A DNA stretch of 64,000 nt, from NCBI RefSeq assembly GCF_014283215.1, contig NZ_JACOMF010000023.1, positions 1 through 64,000 on the forward strand, read 5' to 3'. Below are positions 52,879 to 61,343 of this stretch, in pieces; position 1 is the stretch's first letter, and every line of letters begins with the position of its first letter. Under the pieces are notes generated by a model that was given only the letters and a program-made list of their open reading frames with translations, had not been told where the DNA came from and searched no databases. A program made the translations under genes and the position numbers. Source of the DNA: Siccirubricoccus deserti. GTDB taxonomy: Bacteria; Pseudomonadota; Alphaproteobacteria; Acetobacterales; Acetobacteraceae.

Positions 52879-53685
52879 ATGAACGGGCCGCAGGATGGGG
52901 CATCGCCGGTCATGCTGTTCTCGCCGGCGCATTTCCGCTTCTTCTGCCTGGTCTTCCGCCGCTTCGCCGCGCGGCATCTGCGCGCGGTGCGGCTCGCCGC
53001 CTGGGGCGCGCCGCCGCCAGACGCCGGGGACGCGCCGCTGGTGGTCTATGCCAACCACCCTTCCTGGTGGGATGGCGTCGCCTTCATGCTGCTCTCGACC
53101 GAGCTGTTTCCCGGCCGGCGCATGATCGTCCCGATGGAGGCGGCGGCGCTCGCCCGCTACGGCTTCATGCGGCGGATCGGGGTCTTCGGCGTGGAACGGC
53201 ATTCAGCGCGGGGCGCCATCGCCTTCCTGCGCACGGCGGAGGCGGTGCTGGCAGCGCCGGGCCATATGCTCTGGATGAACGCGCCCGGCCGGTTCTGCGA
53301 CGTGCGCGAGCGGCCGGTGCCGATCGCCCCCGGGCTGGTCCGGCTGGCCGAACTTGCCCCCGCCGCGCGCTTCCTGCCGCTGGCGCTGGAATACCCCTTC
53401 TGGTCGGAGAAATCCGCCGAGCTGCTGGCCGGCTTCGGCCCGCCGCTGGCAGGCGCGGCGCTGGCCGCGATGGAACGGGAGGCCCGCGCCGCGGCGCTGG
53501 CCCGGGCGCTGGAGGCGGTGATGGACCGCCTCGCCACGGATGCGATCGCCCGCGATCCTTCGCGCTTCCGCCCGGTGCTGCGGGGGCGGGAGGGGATGGG
53601 CGGCGTTTACCAAGGATGGCGCCACCTCGGTGCGTGGCTGCGGGGCAGGCGCTTCGATCCGCGTCATGACCCGGAGGCCGGGTGA
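52879..53685 (+). CDS. PlsC-like acyltransferase of the carotenoid cluster
   Basis: The 268-residue protein has the acyltransferase motif NHPSWWD (HX4D) near residues 59-65 and later blocks PMEAAALARYGFMRRIGVFGVER and LWMNAPGRFCDVRERP. It resembles lysophospholipid acyltransferases (PF01553). Between a carotenoid oxidase and a glycosyltransferase, it most likely attaches a fatty acid to a carotenoid sugar, the step done by CrtO in staphyloxanthin. That assignment is inferred from position. Its stop overlaps the next start (TGATG). Confidence 0.78.
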   Translation: MNGPQDGASPVMLFSPAHFRFFCLVFRRFAARHLRAVRLAAWGAPPPDAGDAPLVVYANHPSWWDGVAFMLLSTELFPGRRMIVPMEAAALARYGFMRRIGVFGVERHSARGAIAFLRTAEAVLAAPGHMLWMNAPGRFCDVRERPVPIAPGLVRLAELAPAARFLPLALEYPFWSEKSAELLAGFGPPLAGAALAAMEREARAAALARALEAVMDRLATDAIARDPSRFRPVLRGREGMGGVYQGWRHLGAWLRGRRFDPRHDPEAG

Positions 53686-54788
53686 TGGGCTGGGCCTGGA
53701 TCTGTCTGGCGCTGGCTCTGCTGCCGGCCAGCGTCGGACTGGTGAACCTGGTGCTGCTGCCACGGCTCCGCCCGCCCACCGCGGCACCGGCGGGTCGGCT
53801 GGTCTCCATCCTGGTGCCGGCGCGGGACGAGGCGGCGAATATCGAGGCCTGTCTCGACGCCGCCCTGGCCAGCCGCGGCGTCGCGGTGGAGATGATCGTC
53901 ATGGATGATGGCTCGCGCGACGGCACTGGCGAGATCGTCGCCCGCCGTGCCGCCGCCGACTCCCGCCTGCGGCTGCTCGCCGCCCCGCCGCTGCCGCCGG
54001 GCTGGACCGGCAAGGTGCATGCCTGCGCCCTGCTGGCCGAGGCGGCGCGCGGCAGCCATCTGCTGTTCATCGACGCCGATGTGCGGCTGGCGCCGGAGGC
54101 TGCCGCGGCGCTGGCGGAGCATGCGGCGGCGCGGGGCATCGCCATGGTCTCCGGCGTGCCGCGCCAGCGCATTCTCTCGCTGGGGGAGGCGCTGACGGTG
54201 CCGGCGATAAACCTGCTGCTGCTCGGCTACCTGCCGGGCGGTGGCCGGGCCTTCACCCGCCGGCCCGACCTCGCCGCCGCCTGCGGCCAGCTGGTGCTCT
54301 GCGACCGCGCCGCCTATGCGGCGATCGGCGGCCATGGCGCGGTGCGCGGCGTGCTGCACGACGGGCTGGCGCTGGCCCGCCGCTTCCGCCTTCAGGGACT
54401 GCGGACCGAGGTGGTGGACGGCGCCCCGCTCGCCACCTGCCGGATGTACCGGGGCTTCCGCGAAAGCTGGGCCGGATTCGTCAAGAATGCGCGGGAGGGG
54501 ATGGCGACGCCGCTTGGCCTGCCGGTCTGGACCACCCTGCTGGCCGGGGCGCATCTCTGGCCCTGGGCGCTGCTGCCCTCCGGCCCGGCGGCCGCCGCGA
54601 TCCTGCTGATGCTGGCGCTGCGCGCCGCCATCACCCTGCGCGCGCGGGAGCCCTGGTGGACGGTGCCGCTGCACCCGCTGACCGTCGCGGTGGCGCTGGC
54701 GATCCAGTGGGATGCGCTGGCCAGGGCGGCGCTGGGCCGCCCGGCGGGCTGGAAAGGCCGCGCATATCCGGCCACAAAGGCGGCATGA
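53685..54788 (+). CDS. crtQ: CrtQ-like family 2 glycosyltransferase
   Basis: This 367-residue protein has an N-terminal TM helix, a GT-A domain and C-terminal TM helices. Matches to staphylococcal CrtQ include SILVPARDEAANIEACL, EMIVMDDGSRDGT, GKVHACALL, LLFIDADVRL, the MYRGFRESWAGFVKNA region and the ending WKGRAYPATKAA. CrtQ glucosylates the carboxyl group of a C30 apocarotenoid acid. Both neighbours overlap it (TGATG and ATGA), so it is translationally coupled within the cluster. Confidence 0.8.
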   Translation: MGWAWICLALALLPASVGLVNLVLLPRLRPPTAAPAGRLVSILVPARDEAANIEACLDAALASRGVAVEMIVMDDGSRDGTGEIVARRAAADSRLRLLAAPPLPPGWTGKVHACALLAEAARGSHLLFIDADVRLAPEAAAALAEHAAARGIAMVSGVPRQRILSLGEALTVPAINLLLLGYLPGGGRAFTRRPDLAAACGQLVLCDRAAYAAIGGHGAVRGVLHDGLALARRFRLQGLRTEVVDGAPLATCRMYRGFRESWAGFVKNAREGMATPLGLPVWTTLLAGAHLWPWALLPSGPAAAAILLMLALRAAITLRAREPWWTVPLHPLTVAVALAIQWDALARAALGRPAGWKGRAYPATKAA

Positions 54789-56422
54789 GCAGCGTCGCCG
54801 TTTCGGCAACCCCCACCCGCGACCATGATTCGGAGAATTTCCCCACCGCCTCGCTGCTGCTGGCGAAGCCGCTGCGCGCCCAGGTGATGGGCTTCTACCG
54901 TTTCGTCCGCACCGCCGACGACATCGCCGACAGCCCCGATCTGCCGGCCGCGGAGAAGCTTGCCCGGCTGGATGCCATGGAGCGGGCGCTGGACGATCCG
55001 GCGACGGCTATGCCGGAGGCGCGGCGGCTCCACACGCTCGGCGTCGGCACCGGCGAGGCACGGCTGATGCTCTCCGCCTTCCGCCAGGATGCGACCTGCA
55101 CCCGCTACGCCGATTGGGCAGCGCTGGAGGATTACTGCCGCCGTTCCGCCGACCCGGTCGGGCGGATGCTGCTGCGGCTGCATGGCGATGGCGACAATGC
55201 CACCGCCAATGCCGCGGCCGATGCGCTCTGCACCGCGCTGCAGCTGCTGAACCATCTGCAGGATCTGGTGCCGGACCGCGCCGCGCTCGACCGCATCTAC
55301 CTGCCGGAGCCCTGGCTGGCGCTCGCCGGCGGCACCGACGCCTTCTTCGAGCCGGCCAACGCGGCGCGGCGGGAGGTGCTGGATGCCGCGCTCGACCGGA
55401 TCGAGGCGCTGCTGGACCGCGCCAGCGCGCTGCCGCGGCTGCTGCGGGCGCGGCGGCTGGCCTGGCAATCGACGATCACCATCGCCTTGGCCCGGCGGCT
55501 GCTGGCGCGGCTGCGCGCCAACGATCCGGTGCTCGGCCGCGTCGCGCTGGGCAAGGCCGATTTCGCCCGTGCCTTCGCCGCCGCCCCATTGCTCGGGCCG
55601 CGGCCACCGAGGATTGTCGCCGCCCGAGTATCCCGTGCCGGCTCCTCCTTCGCCCGCGGCATGGCGGCGCTGAAGGGGCAGCGGCGGCGGGCGCTCTGGG
55701 CGGTCTATGCTTTCTGCCGGGCGGTGGACGACATCGCCGATGGCGCCATGCCGGAGGCCGAGAAGCGCCGGTTCCTCGGTGAATGGCGCGCCAAGCTGGT
55801 GACGCCCGACTGCGTCCTGTCGCGCGAGCTGGCCTGGGCGCGGGAGGCCTATGGTGTGCCCCTCAGCGAGTGCGAGGCGATGGTCGCCGGCATGGAGACC
55901 GATGCCGCCGACCGGCTGCGGCTGCAGACCGAGGCGGAGCTCGACCTCTACTGCCGCCGCGTTGCCGGCAGCGTCGGCGCGATGAGCGTGCGCATCTTTG
56001 GCGCGCCGGAGGCCGAAGGCTTCGGCATTGCCCTCGGCCATACCTTGCAGCTCACCAACATCCTCCGCGACGTCGATGAGGATGCGCTGCGCGAGCGGGT
56101 CTACATTCCGCGTGACATGCTGGCCGCCGCCGGCATTCCGGAAGGACCGGCGCGTGAGATCATCGCCCATCCGCACTTTGCGGCGATCTGCGCCGGCCTG
56201 GCCGAGCGGGCCAGCGCCGGCTTCGCGACCGCCGCGGCGGATCTCCGGCGCTACGATCCGAAGGCGCTGCTGCCCGCGGCGGTGATGATGTGGGGCTACC
56301 GCCGGCTGCTGGAGCGGATGCGGGCGCGTGGCTGGGAGGGCGAGCGGCCGCGTCTGCGCCTTGCCAAGGCGGAGAAGCTGCGCATGGCCTGGATGGCGCT
56401 GGGCTTCGGGAAGGCGGCGTGA
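54785..56422 (+). CDS. hpnC-hpnD: HpnC-HpnD fusion (presqualene diphosphate and hydroxysqualene synthase)
   Basis: One 545-residue ORF contains two squalene/phytoene-synthase domains. Residues 1-270 are HpnC-like: SENFPTASLLLAKPLRAQVM, first Asp-rich motif DDIAD at 45-49, second LNHLQDLVPDR at 156-165. Residues 280-545 are HpnD-like: SSFARGMAALKGQRRRALWAVYAFCR, DDIAD at 315-319, second motif LRDVDED at 427-433 and RVYIPRDML. In most bacteria these are separate adjacent genes. HpnD makes presqualene diphosphate, HpnC hydroxysqualene, and HpnE reduces it to squalene. All four Asp motifs are intact. No stop or frameshift separates the halves, and the linker is about 15 residues. Confidence 0.9.
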   Translation: MSSVAVSATPTRDHDSENFPTASLLLAKPLRAQVMGFYRFVRTADDIADSPDLPAAEKLARLDAMERALDDPATAMPEARRLHTLGVGTGEARLMLSAFRQDATCTRYADWAALEDYCRRSADPVGRMLLRLHGDGDNATANAAADALCTALQLLNHLQDLVPDRAALDRIYLPEPWLALAGGTDAFFEPANAARREVLDAALDRIEALLDRASALPRLLRARRLAWQSTITIALARRLLARLRANDPVLGRVALGKADFARAFAAAPLLGPRPPRIVAARVSRAGSSFARGMAALKGQRRRALWAVYAFCRAVDDIADGAMPEAEKRRFLGEWRAKLVTPDCVLSRELAWAREAYGVPLSECEAMVAGMETDAADRLRLQTEAELDLYCRRVAGSVGAMSVRIFGAPEAEGFGIALGHTLQLTNILRDVDEDALRERVYIPRDMLAAAGIPEGPAREIIAHPHFAAICAGLAERASAGFATAAADLRRYDPKALLPAAVMMWGYRRLLERMRARGWEGERPRLRLAKAEKLRMAWMALGFGKAA

Positions 56423-56462
56423 GCCTGTTCCGTGGGTACCGCCATGGCCGGGGTGCCGTGGC

Positions 56463-57701
56463 ATGACCATCCATGTCGTCGGCGCCGGCGTTGCCGGGCT
56501 GGCCGCGGCGCTGGCGCTGGCCGGGCAGGGCCATGCCGTGGTGCTGCATGAATCGACGACCCAGGCCGGAGGGCGCTGCCGGGCGCTGCCGGATGGCACC
56601 GACAACGGCACCCATGCGCTGATCGGCGCCAACAAGGCTGCCCTGGGCTTCCTGGAGCGGATCGGCGCCCGCGCCAGCTGGGTGGAACCGGAGCCGGGTG
56701 GCCTGCCGGTGCTCGACATGCGCGATGGGCGCGCCTTCCGCCTCGCCCTCTCGCCCTTCGGCTGGCGCGACCCGGCGCTGCGGCCGGCGGGGCTTTCCAC
56801 CGCGGCGCTGCTGGCGCTGGCCCGGCTGGCGCTGCCGCTGCCGGACCGGGCAGTGGGGGCGGCAATGGCGGCGCATCCGGAATTTCTCCGTGGCTTCCTC
56901 GATCCGCTGGTGGTGGCGGCGCTGAACACGCCAGTGGCCGAGGCCTCCGCCCACCGCCTTGGCGCGGTGCTGCGGCGGCTGGGCGGGCCGGGGGCGACGC
57001 GGCTGTTCGTTGCCCGCCAGGGGCTCGGACCGGATCTGGTGGCGCCGGCGCTGGCGGCGTTGGAGCGCGGTGGCGTTGCGCTGCGCTTCGGTGTTCGGCT
57101 GCGGCGGTTGGTGCTCGCCTCCGGCCGGGTCGCGGCGCTGGATTTCGGCGGGGATGCCATCACCCTCCGCCCCGGCGATGCCGCGGTGCTGGCCACCCCG
57201 CCCTGGGAGAGCCAGCGGCTGCTGCCGCATCTGCCGGTGCCGGACGGGTATGCGCCGATCGTCAACCTGCATTTCGACCATGCCTCGCCGGGGCCGGTGC
57301 GCTTCCTCGGCCTGCTGGAGGCATTGTGCCAGTGGGTGCTGGTGCGACCGGCTGGCGTCTCCGTCACTGTCTCCGCCGGGGATGACGCGGCGCGGGAGGA
57401 TCAGGCGACGCTGGCGGCCCGCGCCTGGGCGGAGCTGCGCCGCGCCGCCTTGGCCTTCGGCCTGGCCGGCGACTGGCCGGAGGCGGTGCCGCCCTGCCGG
57501 GTGGTGAAGGAGCGCCGCGCCACCCCGCGCCACACGCCGGGTCCGCCGCCCCGCCCGCCGCTGCTGCCGATGGCCAACTTGGCGCTGGCTGGCGACTGGA
57601 CCGATCCGGTGCTGCCCGCGACCATCGAGGCGGCGGTGCTGAGCGGCGAGGCGGCGGCGCGGGGCGCCGCGAAAACCGCTGCCGGGGCTGCCCGCCCGTA
57701 G
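56463..57701 (+). CDS. hpnE: Hydroxysqualene dehydroxylase HpnE
   Basis: The 412-residue flavoprotein has the FAD site IHVVGAGVAGLAAALALAGQGHAVVLHE, AGGRCRALPDGTDNGTHALIGANKAALGFLERIG typical of HpnE, and a C-terminal end LALAGDWTDPVLPATIEAAVLSGEAAA. It reduces hydroxysqualene to squalene. It closes the cluster 40 bases after the HpnC-HpnD gene, so the three-step route from farnesyl diphosphate is complete here. Phytoene-desaturase-like activity cannot be excluded. Confidence 0.9.
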   Translation: MTIHVVGAGVAGLAAALALAGQGHAVVLHESTTQAGGRCRALPDGTDNGTHALIGANKAALGFLERIGARASWVEPEPGGLPVLDMRDGRAFRLALSPFGWRDPALRPAGLSTAALLALARLALPLPDRAVGAAMAAHPEFLRGFLDPLVVAALNTPVAEASAHRLGAVLRRLGGPGATRLFVARQGLGPDLVAPALAALERGGVALRFGVRLRRLVLASGRVAALDFGGDAITLRPGDAAVLATPPWESQRLLPHLPVPDGYAPIVNLHFDHASPGPVRFLGLLEALCQWVLVRPAGVSVTVSAGDDAAREDQATLAARAWAELRRAALAFGLAGDWPEAVPPCRVVKERRATPRHTPGPPPRPPLLPMANLALAGDWTDPVLPATIEAAVLSGEAAARGAAKTAAGAARP

Positions 57702-57733
57702 TGGTCTGCCGGCCCTGAGGGCCTCGCACTGGC

Positions 57734-57799
57734 ATGCACGGACCCGACCCGTGCATCCGCCTCGACGAGGCCACGGATGGCCGGGCCAAGTCCGGCCAT
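57734..57799 (-). repeat. 'MAGLGPAI'-type dispersed repeat, copy 2
   Basis: On the minus strand from 57799 it reads 'catggccggacttggcccgg', would encode MAGLGPAIRGLVEADARVGS, and ends in the hairpin gcacgg...ccgtgc. It shares the hairpin and flanks with 44338-44408. The phrase is a well-known hallmark of short dispersed repeats in alphaproteobacteria rather than a gene. Confidence 0.7.
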
Positions 57800-57856
57800 G
57801 AGGATTGGTGGCGCGGCCGTGCCTGGAAGCGCCTCGCCCGGCCGCCCACCAGCCCG

Positions 57857-59242
57857 CTACGCCTTGACGATATGCGCCCCGGTCAGCCCGAGCCGGGCGC
57901 AGATGTTGCGCGTGTCCACCACCAGCGGCGCCAGCGCGGCGATTCGCGGGTAATCCACGCCGTCATGGTCGGTCGTGATCAGCACCGCATGGCAATCCCT
58001 GAGCACCGCATCGTCGAGCGGCAGCGAGCGCCTGCCGGCGAGGCTCGGGTGATCCGGCAGGGTGGCGGGCAGGGCGGGGACCAGCGGGTCGTGGTAGGCG
58101 GGGACGCCGCCGCGCTGCTCGATCAACTCAATCAGTCGCAGCGCCGGGCTTTCCCGCACATCCTCAAGGTTCGGCTTGTAGCCGACGCCCAGCACCAGGA
58201 TGCGGCTGCCGCGGAAGCCGCGGCCCTGGGTGGTGTCGAGCGCCCGGCCCAGCGCCTCCAGCACCAGCAGCGGCATCGCCGTGTTGATCTCGCCGGCGAG
58301 TTCGACGAAACGGGTCGGCACGCCATGCGCCCGCGCCTTCCAGGCGAGGTAGAAGGGGTCCACCGGGATGCAGTGGCCGCCGAGCCCGGGGCCGGGCTGG
58401 AATGGCATGTAGCCGAAGGGCTTTGTGCGGGCGGCCTCGATCACCTCCCATACATCGATCCCCATGGCGCCGAACACCTGCTTCAGCTCGTTCACCAGGG
58501 CGATGTTGACGGCACGGAAGATGTTTTCGGTCAGCTTCACCGCCTCGGCGGTTTCCGGGGAGCGGACCGGCACCACCCGCTCCGTCACCGCGCCGTAGAG
58601 GACGAGGGCGAGGCGCTGCGACTCCGGGTCGGCGGCACCGACCACGCGGGGGATGGTAGCGGTGCGGTAGGCGGTGTTGCCGGGGTCCTCGCGCTCCGGC
58701 GAATAGGCAAGGTAGAAATCCCGGCCAGCGACCAGCCCGGTTGCTTCGAGAACGGGTTGCACGACCTCCCTGGTCGTGCCGGGCCATGTGGTGGATTCCA
58801 GCACCACCAGCTGGCCGGGGCGGAGGTGGGCGGCAATCCGCCGCGCCGCGGCCTCCACCGCCGAAAGGTCCGGCTCCCGGTACCGGCCGAGCGGGGTCGG
58901 CACGCAGATCAGCACCGCATCGGCCTCGGCCAGGCAGGACCATGAGCCGGTCACCGTCAGCCTGCCCTCCCGCAGCGCCGAGGCTACCCGGTCATTGGGG
59001 ATCTGCCGCAGCGTGCTCTCCCCGGCAGCGAGCCGGGCCAGCTTTGTTCCATCGGAATCGAGGCCGGTGGTGGCGAAGCCGGCCGCCACCAGGGTCAGCG
59101 CCAGCGGCAGCCCGACATAGCCGAGGCCGATGACGGCGATCCGCGCTTGGCGGTTGGCGAAACGCGCCGCCAGGGCCTCCTCTCCCCGGCAGGGCGGCAT
59201 GGCGAGGCCGGCAGGGGAAATCGGGAGTATCGTATCCGGCAT
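57857..59242 (-). CDS. Nucleotide sugar dehydrogenase (UDP-GlcNAc/GalNAc 6-dehydrogenase type)
   Basis: The 461-residue enzyme of the UDP-glucose/GDP-mannose dehydrogenase family has IAVIGLGYVGLPLALTLVAAGF, LICVPTPL, AYSPEREDPGN and the catalytic Cys in GPGLGGHCIPVDPFYLAWKA. ERxDPG and the HCIPVDPFYL form place it with WbpA/WbpO/TviB-type enzymes, which make uronic acids from N-acetylhexosamines for surface polysaccharides. The gene is divergent from an epimerase. Confidence 0.92.
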   Translation of the reverse strand: MPDTILPISPAGLAMPPCRGEEALAARFANRQARIAVIGLGYVGLPLALTLVAAGFATTGLDSDGTKLARLAAGESTLRQIPNDRVASALREGRLTVTGSWSCLAEADAVLICVPTPLGRYREPDLSAVEAAARRIAAHLRPGQLVVLESTTWPGTTREVVQPVLEATGLVAGRDFYLAYSPEREDPGNTAYRTATIPRVVGAADPESQRLALVLYGAVTERVVPVRSPETAEAVKLTENIFRAVNIALVNELKQVFGAMGIDVWEVIEAARTKPFGYMPFQPGPGLGGHCIPVDPFYLAWKARAHGVPTRFVELAGEINTAMPLLVLEALGRALDTTQGRGFRGSRILVLGVGYKPNLEDVRESPALRLIELIEQRGGVPAYHDPLVPALPATLPDHPSLAGRRSLPLDDAVLRDCHAVLITTDHDGVDYPRIAALAPLVVDTRNICARLGLTGAHIVKA

Positions 59243-59548
59243 GATTCAAGCGTTGTGATATCGATTCTATAAAATCAACCAGAAAGAGCATTCCAAACTC
59301 CAGTTGCTCGGATGGAGTGCTTTTGGTCGACAGTCTCGCCTCGGCGTTGCCCGGCGCTCGCCAAAGCATCGGTGAATCACGCTCCGGGCGTTTCCATCCG
59401 GGCCGATCACGGGCTGGAGCGGCTTCCGTTTTGCCCCGGCTCACGAAAGCCGCTCCAGATGCCTGTCCGGGCAAGCGAATTGCTCCGGTCCGGCGATTCC
59501 ACCTGGCCGGAGTTTGCTCTAGGAGGAGGCCGCATCGGAGCAACCGCG
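59243..59548. promoter_or_regulatory. Divergent promoter region of two polysaccharide genes
   Basis: The first 60 bases (59243-59300) are AT-rich for this genome (gatatcgattctataaaatc) and look like the promoter zone of the minus-strand dehydrogenase. An imperfect hairpin (agcattcca/tggagtgct) lies at 59288-59324 and ends in a T run. The palindromic element at 59414-59458 follows. No gene is supported inside. Confidence 0.4.
59414..59458. repeat. Palindromic dispersed element (ctggagcggctt...aagccgctccag)
   Basis: Perfect 12-bp arms at 59414-59425 and 59447-59458 enclose 21 bases. The 'gagcgg' arm is shared with the other palindromic elements of the window. It lies about 90 bp upstream of the epimerase start. 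Confidence 0.7.
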
Positions 59549-60550
59549 ATGAAGATCCTGGTCACCGGCAGTGCCGGTTTCATCGGTTTCCACCTGTCCC
59601 GGCGGCTGCTGGAAGCCGGGCATGCCGTCGCGGGAATCGATGCCCTGGTCCCTTATTACGACGTCCGGCTGAAGCAGGCCCGGCACGCGAGGCTGGAGCG
59701 GGAGGCCGGATTCACCCCCCACATCTTCGATTTGGCCGATGCGCCGCGGCTGGCCGAGGTGCTGCGGCAGGAAGCGCCAGAGGTGGTGGTCCACCTGGCT
59801 GCCCAGGCCGGCGTGCGCTACGCGCTGGAGCATCCGGAGAGCTACGTCCACAATAACCTCGTTGCCACCTCCACCCTGCTGGAGGCGGTCCGCCACCAGC
59901 CGGTGCGGCACCTGCTGATGGCCTCCACCAGCTCCGTCTATGGCGCCAACACCGCCATGCCGTTCCGGGAGACGGATGCGGTGTCGACGCCGCTGAACAT
60001 CTACGCCGCGACCAAGCTGGCGACCGAGCACATCGGCCACAGCTACGCGCATCTCCGGCAGCAGCCGACCACCATGTTCCGCTTCTTCACCGTCTACGGC
60101 CCCTGGGGCCGGCCGGACATGGCTTTCTTCAAATTCACCGACGCCATCCTGGCCGGCCGCCCCATCGACATCTACAACCACGGCCGGATGGAACGGGACT
60201 TCACCTATGTCGACGATCTGGTGGAGGCGATCACCCGGCTGATCCCCTGCGTGCCGCAGGCCGGCGCGCCGGTGGCGCCGATCGATTCGCTGAGCCCGGT
60301 GGCACCCTTCCGGGTGGTCAACATCGGCAATGCCAGCCCGGTGCAGCTGCTGGACTTCATTGCCGAGATCGAGCGCGCCACCGGCCGCAAGGCGCAGCGC
60401 AACATGCTGCCAATGCAGCCCGGGGAGGTGCTGAAGACCTGGGCCGACAGCAGCCTGCTGGAGGCGTTAACCGGCTACCGCCCCGCCACCGGCATCGCCA
60501 CCGGCATCGCCGCCTTTGTTGCCTGGTACCACGAATACTACGCCGTATGA
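59549..60550 (+). CDS. NAD-dependent epimerase (UDP-glucuronate 4-epimerase type)
   Basis: This 333-residue extended SDR has the NAD motif MKILVTGSAGFIGFHLSRRLLEAGHAVAGIDAL, LAAQAGVRYALEHPESYVHNN, the SSTSSVYG-like TSSVYGAN, catalytic YAATK and DFTYVDDLVEAI. ALVPYYDVRLKQAR matches UDP-glucuronate 4-epimerases, which supply UDP-galacturonate. It starts at ATG 59549 with CGGAG upstream. The longer frame before it crosses a palindromic element and is not coding. Confidence 0.9.
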   Translation: MKILVTGSAGFIGFHLSRRLLEAGHAVAGIDALVPYYDVRLKQARHARLEREAGFTPHIFDLADAPRLAEVLRQEAPEVVVHLAAQAGVRYALEHPESYVHNNLVATSTLLEAVRHQPVRHLLMASTSSVYGANTAMPFRETDAVSTPLNIYAATKLATEHIGHSYAHLRQQPTTMFRFFTVYGPWGRPDMAFFKFTDAILAGRPIDIYNHGRMERDFTYVDDLVEAITRLIPCVPQAGAPVAPIDSLSPVAPFRVVNIGNASPVQLLDFIAEIERATGRKAQRNMLPMQPGEVLKTWADSSLLEALTGYRPATGIATGIAAFVAWYHEYYAV

Positions 60551-60602
60551 CCCCGGCCGCCGGGTCGCACCTGTATTACTGCACGCCCGGAGGCGATGCC
60601 GC

Positions 60603-61343
60603 ATGAGCAACCAGCTTCGCTACCTGATCTCCTACCCCGAGATGGTCGACAACGCCCTTCGCGCCATGCCGGAGGAGGAGGCGATGGCCTCCGCAGTCGG
60701 CGGCGATTATGCGGTGATCGGCTGCCTGGAGCATTCGCTGCTGGTGAAGCACGGGCTGAAGCCGGACAGCCGGGTGGTCGATGTCGGCTGCGGCTCCGGC
60801 CGGCTGGCAGTGCAGCTCGCGCGGTATCCGAAGCTCGATTACCTCGGCACCGACGTGGTCCCGGCGCTGCTGGAATTCGCCGCGCGCAAGGCGGCGCGAC
60901 CGGACTTCCGCTTCCTGCACGAGGAGCGGATCCACATCCCGGTGGCGGATGGCGCGGCGGACATGATCGGTTTCTTCTCGGTCTTCACCCATCTGCTGCA
61001 CGAGGAGAGCTGGGTCTATCTGGCGGAGGCGCACCGGGCGCTGAAGCCCGGCGGGGCGGTGGTATTCTCCTTCCTGGAATACGCCGTCGGCCTGGCCTGG
61101 CCGGTGTTCGAGGCGAATATCGCCTGGGTGCGGCAGCGCAGCATGGCGGGTCATCTCAACGTCTTCATGCACCCGGCGGATCTGCGGCTCTGGGCCGAGC
61201 GGCTCGGCTTCGTGGTGGAGGCGATGAACCCGGGCGACGAGCTGGCGATCCCGGTGACTGCCGAGACCACGGTGCCAGGGGTGCTGCCGGGTCATTATGC
61301 CATGGGCCAGTCGCTCTGCGTGTTGCGCAAGCCGGCCGGTTGA
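60603..61343 (+). CDS. Class I SAM-dependent methyltransferase
   Basis: The 246-residue protein has the SAM motif I VVDVGCGSGRLAVQLA, motif II around YLGTDVVPALLEFA and VADGAADMIGFFSVFTHL, then HRALKPGGAVVFSF. The substrate is unknown. Beside a nucleotide-sugar epimerase it may methylate a sugar or lipid of a surface polymer (inference). GGAGG lies 9 bases before the ATG. A repeat element begins right after its TGA. Confidence 0.85.
   Translation: MSNQLRYLISYPEMVDNALRAMPEEEAMASAVGGDYAVIGCLEHSLLVKHGLKPDSRVVDVGCGSGRLAVQLARYPKLDYLGTDVVPALLEFAARKAARPDFRFLHEERIHIPVADGAADMIGFFSVFTHLLHEESWVYLAEAHRALKPGGAVVFSFLEYAVGLAWPVFEANIAWVRQRSMAGHLNVFMHPADLRLWAERLGFVVEAMNPGDELAIPVTAETTVPGVLPGHYAMGQSLCVLRKPAG

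Noticed and set aside
50323-53202. A 959-codon minus-strand frame opposite crtN/crtP
   Set aside because: It is a shadow frame. The plus strand has two full flavoprotein families with all motifs.
54392-57367. A 991-codon minus-strand frame opposite crtQ, hpnC-hpnD and hpnE
   Set aside because: Composition is typical of an antisense shadow, and it shows no domain.
57401-57799. A 132-codon frame starting MAGLGPAIRGL
   Set aside because: This is the dispersed repeat phrase running antisense into hpnE, not a gene.
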